This document shows, piece after piece, positions 1 through 5,185 of a DNA stretch of 5,802 nt (positions within the stretch are counted from its first letter, which is position 1; every line of letters starts with the position of its first letter). Position numbers and translations under genes: made by a program. Below the pieces are notes generated by a model. That model was not told where the DNA came from. It was given only the letters and a program-made list of their open reading frames with translations, and made no database searches. This DNA comes from Acidimicrobiaceae bacterium (GTDB lineage: Bacteria > Actinomycetota > Acidimicrobiia > Acidimicrobiales > RAAP-2), in assembly GCA_003152555.1 (NCBI GenBank), contig PMAL01000034.1, positions 1-5,802 on the forward strand, in the 5' to 3' direction.

Positions 1-383
1 ACCTGGCTCGAAAAGTCACCCTTCAGGTGTTCGGACAGCCCGCAGGCGTACTCGACGTTCTCGAGTCCTCGCGCGAGCTCACCGAGCGCGTCGGCCGAGG
101 TCTTGCCGTGTTCGGACGTAATAAGGGCCGCCAGTTCGTCGGCGTGGGTGACGAGCAGTTGGCGAAACGTGAAGAGGATGTTGGTGCGCTGGGAGAGTGA
201 CGACTGGCTCCACGTGACGGCCGCTCGACGCGCCACCCCGACAGTCTCGTCAATGAGCGACGAATCGGCAACGGGAACCTGTCCGCTGACCTCGCCGGTT
301 GCGGGATTAAAGACGTCGATGTCATTATCCTCAACCGAGCCGTCGGCGCGATTTCCGTCAATGAAGTGCGAAACTCTTGGCAT
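1..383 (-). CDS. mmsA: Methylmalonate-semialdehyde dehydrogenase (CoA-acylating), N-terminal part
   Basis: The minus strand is open from an ATG at 383 to the window edge, giving 127 codons of a family that is usually about 490-500 residues. The visible part is the N-terminal half of the NAD-binding region: HFIDG at residues 6-10, VFNPATGEV at 24-32, SEHGKT at 90-95 and RGLENVEYACG at 105-115. The last two are typical of the MmsA/IolA branch of aldehyde dehydrogenases rather than ALDHs in general. Known members turn (methyl)malonate semialdehyde, NAD and CoA into propionyl- or acetyl-CoA, CO2 and NADH in the cytosol, in valine or inositol breakdown. The catalytic cysteine lies beyond the window, so activity cannot be judged. 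The start is supported by AGAAGGAG at 390-397, six bases upstream of the ATG. The gene diverges from the thioesterase gene across 62 bases. Confidence 0.9.
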   Translation of the reverse strand, partial: MPRVSHFIDGNRADGSVEDNDIDVFNPATGEVSGQVPVADSSLIDETVGVARRAAVTWSQSSLSQRTNILFTFRQLLVTHADELAALITSEHGKTSADALGELARGLENVEYACGLSEHLKGDFSSQ

Positions 384-445
384 TTTTTGCTCCTTCTCAC
401 CACACAATCTATAGGTTGAACTTTGCACACCGTTAGGGTTGGCCC
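384..445. promoter_or_regulatory. Divergent promoter region mmsA / thioesterase
   Basis: These 62 bases separate two genes transcribed outward and must hold both promoters. For mmsA (minus) a candidate -10, TAGATT, lies at 406-411. It would give a leader of about 16 bases containing the AGAAGGAG ribosome binding site at 390-397. No good -35 is visible for it. The plus-strand candidate is listed separately. I saw no convincing operator palindrome. The assignment is inferred from gene arrangement and weak hexamer matches. Confidence 0.5.
434..439 (+). promoter_or_regulatory. Candidate -10 box for a leaderless thioesterase transcript
   Basis: TAGGGT fits the actinobacterial TANNNT -10 pattern and ends six bases before the GTG at 446. 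Transcription would then begin at or next to the start codon. No Shine-Dalgarno sequence precedes that GTG, which agrees with a leaderless message. No -35 at the usual spacing is evident; TTGAAC at 416-421 is too close. Confidence 0.45.
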
Positions 446-1276
446 GTGAGTTCACTCGACCAAGACCGGTCATTACGCAGTGCAGTGGCGGTGGAGCCGC
501 TCGGTCCGGGTCGCTATTCGGCGACGCTTTCTGAGTACTACACCGTCATGGATCACCCCCACGGGGGATACCTGCAGTGTCTGATGGCGAGCGCCGCACT
601 TGCGGGCGCCACTGCCGAAGGTGCGCATCACCTGCACGCGACCGCGGTCACGACGAACTTCATCAACGCGCCTGATTCGGGTCCGGTCGAGTTGTCCACC
701 GAGGTTCGTCGCGTGGGTCGGGGCGTCTCATTTGTCCACGTCACCATGAGCCAACACGGTCTGATGACGACTGAGACGCTGGTCACGTTGGGGATCTTGC
801 GCGAAGAGTCGACGCCGCGCTACGTGGACGCGATGCCGCCGACCATCGCGTCGCGCGACGAATGTCGCCAGTCGACGGGCAGCGACGAAGTCAACATCAT
901 GCGGGTGATCGATCAACGGCTCGACCCAACAAACGCCGCCTGGTGGAACGGTGAGATTTCCGAACAGGGCGACGTACGAGCGTGGCTGCGTCTCAATGAT
1001 GGCGACGATATGTGGAACGCCCTCAGCCTTCACTTTGCCTGCGACGCGATGCCCCCGGCGACCTTTCCGCTCGGTTCATCTGGTTGGGTTCCGACCTTGC
1101 AGTTCACCACCTACGTCCACCGTATTCCTACGAGTGAATGGCTTCGGGGCCGGCAGTGGTGCGTCGTGATTGCCGATGGCATCGTCGATGAACGTTGTGA
1201 GCTCTTTGACGATCGCGGCGAGCTGGTGGCCTCGGCCAGTCAGATCGCCATGGTGCGTTTTCCGGGCGGACAGTGA
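446..1276 (+). CDS. Double-hotdog acyl-CoA thioesterase family protein
   Basis: The 276-residue product has the two-domain hotdog layout of TesB-like (4HBT_3 type) thioesterases, which hydrolyse acyl-CoA to free acid and CoA in the cytosol. The first hotdog, about residues 20-118, shows HPHGGYLQ at 37-44, NFINAP at 71-76 and RRVGRGVSFVHVTM at 88-101. The second, about 165-272, shows ACDAMPP at 198-204, GWVPTLQFT at 213-221 and, near the end, ELFDDRGELVASASQIAMVR at 252-271. By analogy with the Asp-Thr-Gln set of E. coli TesB, candidate active residues are D200, T217 or T221, and Q266; this is inferred without an alignment. The GTG start is chosen because the protein begins at the expected place and a TANNNT box sits six bases upstream. 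It forms an operon with the next gene through a 4-base overlap. The acyl substrate is unknown; divergence from mmsA hints at acyl-CoA or propionate metabolism but proves nothing. Confidence 0.82.
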   Translation: MSSLDQDRSLRSAVAVEPLGPGRYSATLSEYYTVMDHPHGGYLQCLMASAALAGATAEGAHHLHATAVTTNFINAPDSGPVELSTEVRRVGRGVSFVHVTMSQHGLMTTETLVTLGILREESTPRYVDAMPPTIASRDECRQSTGSDEVNIMRVIDQRLDPTNAAWWNGEISEQGDVRAWLRLNDGDDMWNALSLHFACDAMPPATFPLGSSGWVPTLQFTTYVHRIPTSEWLRGRQWCVVIADGIVDERCELFDDRGELVASASQIAMVRFPGGQ

Positions 1277-1713
1277 TGGTGAGTGCAGGACCGCGAGTCA
1301 ACGATGATGGATCGCTGTTCATTCGTAACCGTCTCACAATTCCCGCTGATGAGATTGAACTTCGTGTGACGACGTCCGGTGGCCCCGGAGGTCAACACGC
1401 CAATCGGTCGCTGACGCGCGTCGTCGCGTCGTTTCGGATCGCTGACTCCCAGGTGCTCAACGTCGCGGACCGAGAGATGCTGTTAGAAAAAGTGGGAACT
1501 GTCGTGCGCTCGAGTGCGGGTCGCTTTCGTTCTCAGGGCATGAATAGAGCGGCTGCCCTCGAGCAACTCGCGAACCGGATTGGCGTCGCGCTCGAGCGAC
1601 CAACCCCGCGTCGCGCCACGAAGCCCACCCGTTCATCCAAGGTGCGCCGGGTTGACGAGAAGAAGGCGCGCGGTCGTCTTAAAGAACAGCGTCGGCGACC
1701 CGACGAGGACTAG
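1273..1713 (+). CDS. arfB: ArfB-type peptidyl-tRNA hydrolase (ribosome rescue)
   Basis: This 146-residue protein belongs to the small class I release-factor-like family ArfB/YaeJ. ArfB enters the empty A site of ribosomes stalled at the end of a broken mRNA and hydrolyses the peptidyl-tRNA. The catalytic loop is visible as TTSGGPGGQHANRS at residues 33-46, with the GGQ at 39-41. The C-terminal tail, about 110-143, is strongly basic (TKPTR, SSKVRR, KKARGRLKEQRRR), as in the tail that threads into the mRNA channel. Compared with E. coli ArfB (140 residues) the GGQ lies about 13 residues further in, so there is a short N-terminal extension. Translation starts at GTG 1273 or at the adjacent ATG 1276. 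Either overlaps the thioesterase stop (by 4 bases or 1 base) and no strong Shine-Dalgarno is present, so translational coupling is likely. It ends tail to tail with surE. Confidence 0.9.
   Translation: MMVSAGPRVNDDGSLFIRNRLTIPADEIELRVTTSGGPGGQHANRSLTRVVASFRIADSQVLNVADREMLLEKVGTVVRSSAGRFRSQGMNRAAALEQLANRIGVALERPTPRRATKPTRSSKVRRVDEKKARGRLKEQRRRPDED
1710..1713. other. Shared CTAG palindrome holding both stop codons of arfB and surE
   Basis: The plus-strand stop TAG of arfB is at 1711-1713 and the minus-strand stop TAG of surE is at 1712-1710. Both sit inside the self-complementary CTAG, so the genes meet tail to tail with a 4-base overlap. No hairpin plus T-run follows either stop. Any transcription terminator must therefore lie inside the opposing gene, or ending must be factor-dependent. 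Confidence 0.9.
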
Positions 1714-2558
1714 TACGACGTTCCGAGGTGTCGTTCAATTGCGGCGAGGGCGGCCCGCATCGTGTCGTGCAGACCAATGTCGGTGTCTTCTTGCGGTCCG
1801 CGCAGGGGAGTGAGTGAGGCATAACCGGCCATGAGCAACGCTCCGTCCTCGTCGGCCTCTTCGTCGCTGACGTCGCCTATTTCCGGAGTCGCGGCGCCGA
1901 GACGCAAGAGCAGTTCACCTTCGTCCGAGAGCGGCGCGTCGGATTGCGGCGCCGCGGACTTGACGATGCCGGCGGTGGAAATACGGCCCCGGCGCACGCC
2001 CTTCAGTTCGTTGCCGGGCAGATTCGGCACGTTGAGGTTGAGCAAGGTGCGCGACGGCGCATTCATGAGTTCCTGTAAAACTTCGATCGCCACCGCGGCC
2101 GCAGTGTCGAAATGCACGTCCTCGCCCCACTGGACTGAGACGGCTAAGCCGGAGAGTCCCAACTGGGCGCCGGTGAGTATCGCGCCTATGGTGCCCGAAT
2201 GCAGGACACTGCGACCGACATTGGCACCGTTGTTGATGCCCGAGACAATGACGTCGGGCTGGAAGTGGAAACTACCCAGGGAGCCGAGGATGGCGCAGAG
2301 CGCTGGCGGAGCTTCGAGCGCGTAGGCGTCGATTGATTCGGCGCCTTCAATGACGTGGCGCCGGTACTTGATCTTGGGGTTGTCAAAGACGTCACCCACC
2401 GCCGAGGACATACCCGAATAGTTGACGTCGGGGGCAACCACGAGGGCCTCGCGAATTTCACCGCTGGGCGCCTTGGCCATCCACTGGGCCACGGCGCGGG
2501 TCAGCACCGCCAGCCCCGGTGCCCGCACGCCGTCGTCGTTTGTTATGAGAATACGCAT
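1710..2558 (-). CDS. surE: 5'/3'-nucleotidase SurE
   Basis: SurE is a metal-dependent cytosolic phosphatase that removes phosphate from nucleoside 5'- and 3'-monophosphates. The 282-residue product opens with MRILITNDDG, the family's hallmark start, which gives metal ligands D8 and D9. A serine loop follows (APDVNYSG at 42-49, S48), then VSGINNGANVGRSVLHSGT at 105-123, whose N109 is the fourth expected ligand. LNLNVPN and GRISTAG occur further on, and GYASLTPL lies near the C-terminus. The serine loop reads NYSGMSSAVG, where many SurE proteins have a more polar SGTGHAIT-like stretch. An ATG four codons upstream (2570) would add MVRS. I chose the second ATG because it matches the family start and because TATGGT, which overlaps the first ATG, looks like the -10 box. 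The gene diverges from the epimerase gene and is transcribed alone. Confidence 0.93.
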   Translation of the reverse strand: MRILITNDDGVRAPGLAVLTRAVAQWMAKAPSGEIREALVVAPDVNYSGMSSAVGDVFDNPKIKYRRHVIEGAESIDAYALEAPPALCAILGSLGSFHFQPDVIVSGINNGANVGRSVLHSGTIGAILTGAQLGLSGLAVSVQWGEDVHFDTAAAVAIEVLQELMNAPSRTLLNLNVPNLPGNELKGVRRGRISTAGIVKSAAPQSDAPLSDEGELLLRLGAATPEIGDVSDEEADEDGALLMAGYASLTPLRGPQEDTDIGLHDTMRAALAAIERHLGTSY

Positions 2559-2565
2559 GCTCCGA

Positions 2566-2593
2566 ACCATATCTGTCGTAAGTTACGTGTCAG
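2566..2593 (-). promoter_or_regulatory. Candidate surE promoter, leaderless
   Basis: On the minus strand CTGACA (2593-2588, five of six matches to TTGACA) and TATGGT (2571-2566) are separated by 16 bases. Seven bases after the -10 comes the ATG at 2558, so the transcript would start at or very near the initiation codon. This is the best-formed promoter in the window. The divergent plus-strand gene at 2615 must take its promoter from the same 56 bases; TAAGTT at 2579-2584 is a weak candidate for its -10. Confidence 0.55.
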
Positions 2594-2614
2594 TGATTAG
2601 AAGGAAATCTTGCG

Positions 2615-3523
2615 ATGCTCCCATCTGGTGAACAGATTGCGATTGCCCACGGCGACCAGCGGGCCGTCATCACCGAGGTCGGCGCCACGCTGCGCACCTA
2701 CGTCAAGGGTGGGCTCAGCGTTGTAGAGGGCTTCGCCGCCGAGGAGGTGCCGACCGGCGCCCGGGGCCAGATTCTCTACCCCTGGCCCAACCGCATCGGT
2801 GACGCGCAGTGGTCGTTTTCTGACCGCATCGCCCAGCCCACCGTCAACGACGCCCATCAGGCGACCGCCATTCACGGCCTCGTTCGGTGGCGCCCGTTCC
2901 AAGTCGAGTCGGTCAATCAGAACCGGTGCGTCATGCGCTTGCTGCTGCACCCCACGCCCGACTATCCGTTCCTCAGCGAGATCGTCATTGCCTACCACCT
3001 GGGTTCCCTGGGTCTCACCGTCACCACGACGGTGACCAATCGTGATGACGTGCCAATTCCATTCGGCGTTGGCTTTCATCCGTACCTTTCCGTGACCACG
3101 CCGACCATCGAGGGAGCCGAGTTAGAAGTGCCGGCGCGGGCCTACGTCGACGTCAACGAACGTCAATTGCCCACGGGCGAGATCCTGCCGGTGACGGGCA
3201 ATCCACTCGACTTCACGAAGCAAAAGTCAATCAACGGTCACGATCTGGACGTCACGTACACCGAACTAATCCGCGACGACTCGGGCCTAGCGACCGTGGT
3301 GGTCACCGACGCCACCGGTGGCACGGTTGAGCTCAGCATGGACCGGAATTTCGCCTACGTTCAACTCTTTACGGGCGACACACTCGAGCGCGGCCGGCGT
3401 CGCACGGCGATTGCGGTTGAGCCCATGACCTGTCCGCCCGACGCGTTGCGATCGGGCAAGGACGTGATCGTGCTTGAGCCGGGTCAGCACTGGGCTGGGT
3501 CCTGGCGTCTGCGCAGAAGGTAG
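2615..3523 (+). CDS. Aldose 1-epimerase family protein (GalM-like mutarotase)
   Basis: The 302-residue product resembles the actinobacterial branch of the aldose 1-epimerases, which interconvert alpha and beta anomers of free sugars in the cytosol. Landmarks in order: GDQRAVITEVGATLRTY at residues 13-29, YPWPNR at 55-60, IHGLVRW at 86-92 (H87), GFHPYL at 153-158 (H155, the expected catalytic acid), LDVTYTEL at 211-218, and VEPMTCPPDALRSG at 268-281 (E269, the expected catalytic base). It ends with VLEPGQHWAGSWRL. All expected active-site residues are present and the length is normal, so it should be functional; the sugar is unknown. The ATG is preceded by AGAAGGA at 2599-2605, nine bases upstream. 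It is the first gene of a pair with the dehydrogenase starting five bases after its stop. Confidence 0.88.
   Translation: MLPSGEQIAIAHGDQRAVITEVGATLRTYVKGGLSVVEGFAAEEVPTGARGQILYPWPNRIGDAQWSFSDRIAQPTVNDAHQATAIHGLVRWRPFQVESVNQNRCVMRLLLHPTPDYPFLSEIVIAYHLGSLGLTVTTTVTNRDDVPIPFGVGFHPYLSVTTPTIEGAELEVPARAYVDVNERQLPTGEILPVTGNPLDFTKQKSINGHDLDVTYTELIRDDSGLATVVVTDATGGTVELSMDRNFAYVQLFTGDTLERGRRRTAIAVEPMTCPPDALRSGKDVIVLEPGQHWAGSWRLRRR
3515..3520 (+). promoter_or_regulatory. Ribosome binding site of the dehydrogenase inside the epimerase's last codons
   Basis: AGAAGG forms the last two sense codons (Arg-Arg) of the epimerase gene. It lies eight bases before the GTG at 3529, good Shine-Dalgarno spacing. This fixes the start of the dehydrogenase and suggests that translation of the two genes is coupled. 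Confidence 0.7.
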
Positions 3524-3528
3524 ACGAC

Positions 3529-4248
3529 GTGCGCGTCGTGCTCGTTACTGGCTCCACCAGCGGCATCGGCGCGGCCACGGCCCTGCGTTTTGCCGATGCG
3601 GGCGACACGGTGGTATTCAACTCACGCCGCAGCGTCGAAGCGGGAGAGCAACTCGCGTCACAGATTCCTGGTTCACTGTACGTGCAGGCGGACATTGCCA
3701 AAACAGACGACTGCACCAGACTCATCAATGAGGTGCTCGAGCACTACGGGCAGTTAGACGTGCTGGTGAACAACGCCGGCACTACGAAAATGATTCCGCA
3801 CTACGACCTCGAGGCGGCGAGCGTTGACGTCTGGCGAGAGATCTTCGAAGTGAACGTCTTCGGCACCTGGAGCCTCTCGGTGGCGGCGATGACGACCCTG
3901 CGCGCGGCCAAGGGCTGCATTGTTAACGTGTCCTCGGTCGCCGGCGTACGTCCGACCGGTTCTTCCATTCCCTACGCCGCGTCGAAGGCGGCGGTCAATC
4001 ACATGACGGCGCTGCTCGCCAAGGTGGTCGGCCCCGACGTGCGCGTCAATGCGGTCGCTCCGGGAATGATTGATACACCCTGGACGGCGAATTGGGACAC
4101 GATTCGCGCGCGGGTGAGCGACCTGGCTCCTCTGAAGCGCACCGGGACACCGAGTGACGTCGCCGACGTCATCGTGGCCCTGGCGTCCACGCCCTACGTC
4201 ACGGGCCAGGTGGTCTGCGTGGACGGCGGAATTAGCCTGGCAACGTAA
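3529..4248 (+). CDS. Classical short-chain dehydrogenase/reductase (SDR)
   Basis: This 239-residue protein is a complete classical SDR with a Rossmann fold. The cofactor loop TGSTSGIG is at residues 7-14, ADIA at 54-57, NNAG at 81-84 and the helix asparagine at N109. The catalytic set is S136 (in NVSSVAG), Y149 and K153 (YAASK), followed by PGMIDTPW at 179-185 and the usual C-terminal VTGQVVCVDGG. Basic residues after the second strand (NSRRS, 31-35) suggest NADP(H) rather than NAD(H), which is an inference. Length and motifs fit FabG-like and sugar or alcohol dehydrogenase subfamilies, and the substrate cannot be read from sequence. Lying five bases behind a mutarotase gene, it could be an aldose dehydrogenase using the anomer the epimerase supplies. 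The GTG start has a ribosome binding site at 3515-3520. Its 3' end overlaps the MpaB-family gene on the other strand by 17 bases. Confidence 0.88.
   Translation: MRVVLVTGSTSGIGAATALRFADAGDTVVFNSRRSVEAGEQLASQIPGSLYVQADIAKTDDCTRLINEVLEHYGQLDVLVNNAGTTKMIPHYDLEAASVDVWREIFEVNVFGTWSLSVAAMTTLRAAKGCIVNVSSVAGVRPTGSSIPYAASKAAVNHMTALLAKVVGPDVRVNAVAPGMIDTPWTANWDTIRARVSDLAPLKRTGTPSDVADVIVALASTPYVTGQVVCVDGGISLAT
4232..4248. other. Tail-to-tail coding overlap of 17 bases
   Basis: The SDR gene (plus) stops with TAA at 4246-4248, while the MpaB-family gene (minus) stops with TAA at 4234-4232. The last codons of both genes are thus encoded on opposite strands of the same 17 bases. There is no intergenic space and no visible hairpin-type terminator. 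The two transcripts must overlap at their 3' ends. Confidence 0.88.
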
Positions 4249-5095
4249 CGCGCGTCGGCGGTGGAATTATCTGGCGCATCGTCCAACACACGGCGTGGGT
4301 GGCCGGTCGCGTGAACAAGTGACCCCGTACCGGTTTCGTAGTCACTTGTAGTAGCTCGCGGGCCCACGGGGGCAGGAGATCGAGCGCGCTATCAACCAGC
4401 AATCGGTAGACCGCGCGCTGAGCAGCCGTGTCCATGTAGCCGTGGGTCACGAAGTCTCGAGCGACGAGGGCGTCGGCGCTTAAGCGCAGTTCTGGTCGAT
4501 ATGACTCGAGTCGTTCGTCGAGTTCGCGAACCGAGGCAGGCGGGTCTTCGGCGCCGAGGTCACGGGCGAGATCAGACATTTCGTTGACGTAGCTGTCCGC
4601 GTCATCTTTGGACAGTGTGAGGGCGCCGAAATTTTGGTAGCCGCGCAAGAACATTGACACCTCACAGGCGTGTACCCACGCGAGTAAATGGGGATCGTTG
4701 GCGAAGTAGGTCTCGCCGTCGTCGGCGACGCCGCGAACCGCTTGATGGACCGCAAGCACTCGTCGTATGTCGGCGTGCGCGGCGGTCTTAGAACCGTACG
4801 TGGTTCGGCCAATGAAGTTGGCCGTTTGCAAGAGACGGCCCCGCGGGTCGCTCTTGTAACGAGAGTGCTGGGCGACGCCGGCCATCGAGTGGGGGTGCAA
4901 CATCTGAAAGAACAGGGAGCCGAGTCCACCCACCAACATTGAGGACAGATCACCGTGCACGATTCTCGAAATGCCGTCGACGGGGAAGTAGGACTCGGAT
5001 GGATCAAGACAGGGCGGGAGCCGGCTCGGGGTGAGACCAATGGCGCGGCGAATGGATGTGCTCGCACGACGTCGAATCAGTTCGAGCGCCGCCAT
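4232..5095 (-). CDS. Oxygenase MpaB / Lcp family protein (DUF2236)
   Basis: The 287-residue product matches the DUF2236 (MPAB_Lcp_cat) family, common in actinobacteria and related to the heme-b rubber oxygenase Lcp and fungal MpaB. Visible signatures are QMLHPHSMAGVAQHS at residues 64-78, DPRGRLLQTANF at 83-94, a TTYG turn at 98-101, VLAVHQAVRGV at 113-123, and YFANDPHLLAWVHA at 130-143. By analogy with Lcp, R87 and T91 (R-x3-T) and H117 are candidates for heme-pocket residues, H117 as axial ligand; this is inferred without an alignment. The mostly helical body is typical. Most members have no known substrate, so only a probable heme-dependent oxygenase can be claimed. I prefer ATG 5095 (MAALE) because GAGAGAGG lies just upstream; the in-frame GTG at 5104 would leave no spacing. 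It is transcribed alone, divergent from clpS. Confidence 0.82.
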   Translation of the reverse strand: MAALELIRRRASTSIRRAIGLTPSRLPPCLDPSESYFPVDGISRIVHGDLSSMLVGGLGSLFFQMLHPHSMAGVAQHSRYKSDPRGRLLQTANFIGRTTYGSKTAAHADIRRVLAVHQAVRGVADDGETYFANDPHLLAWVHACEVSMFLRGYQNFGALTLSKDDADSYVNEMSDLARDLGAEDPPASVRELDERLESYRPELRLSADALVARDFVTHGYMDTAAQRAVYRLLVDSALDLLPPWARELLQVTTKPVRGHLFTRPATHAVCWTMRQIIPPPTRVTLPG

Positions 5096-5101
5096 CTTCA
5101 A

Positions 5102-5110
5102 CACCTCTCT
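5102..5110 (-). promoter_or_regulatory. Ribosome binding site deciding the MpaB-family start
   Basis: On the minus strand AGAGAGGTG precedes ATG 5095 by six bases. It contains GAGGTG, which pairs well with the 16S rRNA tail. The alternative GTG start at 5104 is part of this same element, which argues against that start. Confidence 0.6.
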
Positions 5111-5133
5111 CGCCGTCTCGGTTCCAAGATTCC

Positions 5134-5139
5134 ACTGTA
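5134..5139 (-). promoter_or_regulatory. Candidate -10 box for the MpaB-family gene
   Basis: TACAGT on the minus strand fits TANNNT and would place the transcript start near 5127. That gives a leader of about 30 bases carrying the ribosome binding site. No clear -35 is present at the usual distance; TTGAAA lies only 11 bases upstream of the box. Confidence 0.4.
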
Positions 5140-5173
5140 CGGCGCGTCACTTTCAATTCGTCCGGAGGTCTGG

Positions 5174-5179
5174 GACACT
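5174..5179 (+). promoter_or_regulatory. Candidate -10 box for clpS
   Basis: GACACT, a relaxed TANNNT-type hexamer, ends six bases before ATG 5186, the same spacing as at the thioesterase gene. The nearest Shine-Dalgarno-like run, GGAGGTC at 5163-5169, is 16 bases from the ATG. That is too far for normal use, so a leaderless start is the simpler reading. The hexamer match is weak. Confidence 0.35.
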
Positions 5180-5185
5180 AGATGG

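Noticed and set aside
103..414. Plus-strand open frame of 103 codons at the left edge
   Set aside because: Antisense to mmsA, no ribosome binding site, no recognisable domain.
23..430. Minus-strand open frame of 135 codons covering the left edge
   Set aside because: It is in another frame over mmsA, whose clear dehydrogenase motifs occupy the frame starting at 383; the product is Arg/Ser/Pro-rich as expected of a GC-rich shadow frame.
409..440. Repeat-like GGTT / TTAGGGTT elements in the first divergent gap
   Set aside because: Too short and unsymmetrical to call an operator or repeat; the TTAGGG run is probably chance or part of the -10 box.
1714..1760. Possible terminator after arfB
   Set aside because: No GC-rich stem followed by a T-run is visible on either strand.
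1831..2325. Plus-strand open frame of 164 codons within surE
   Set aside because: Fully antisense to the conserved SurE coding sequence; Ser/Ala/Pro-rich low-complexity product with no motif.
2559..2570. Upstream ATG for SurE (adds MVRS)
   Set aside because: SurE proteins start at the MRILITNDDG segment, and the upstream ATG is part of the likely -10 box TATGGT.
2597..3079. Minus-strand open frame of 160 codons opposite the epimerase
   Set aside because: Antisense shadow of the epimerase with no start signals and no domain; its end also covers the divergent promoter gap.
4480..5067. Minus-strand open frame of 195 codons overlapping the MpaB-family gene
   Set aside because: Same strand but shifted frame; the product is Pro/Thr/Ser/Arg-rich while the other frame carries all family motifs.
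4955..5185. N-terminal extension of ClpS by 77 codons
   Set aside because: The frame happens to be open, but it runs antisense through the MpaB-family start and promoter gap and does not resemble ClpS; the ATG at 5186 gives the normal family length.
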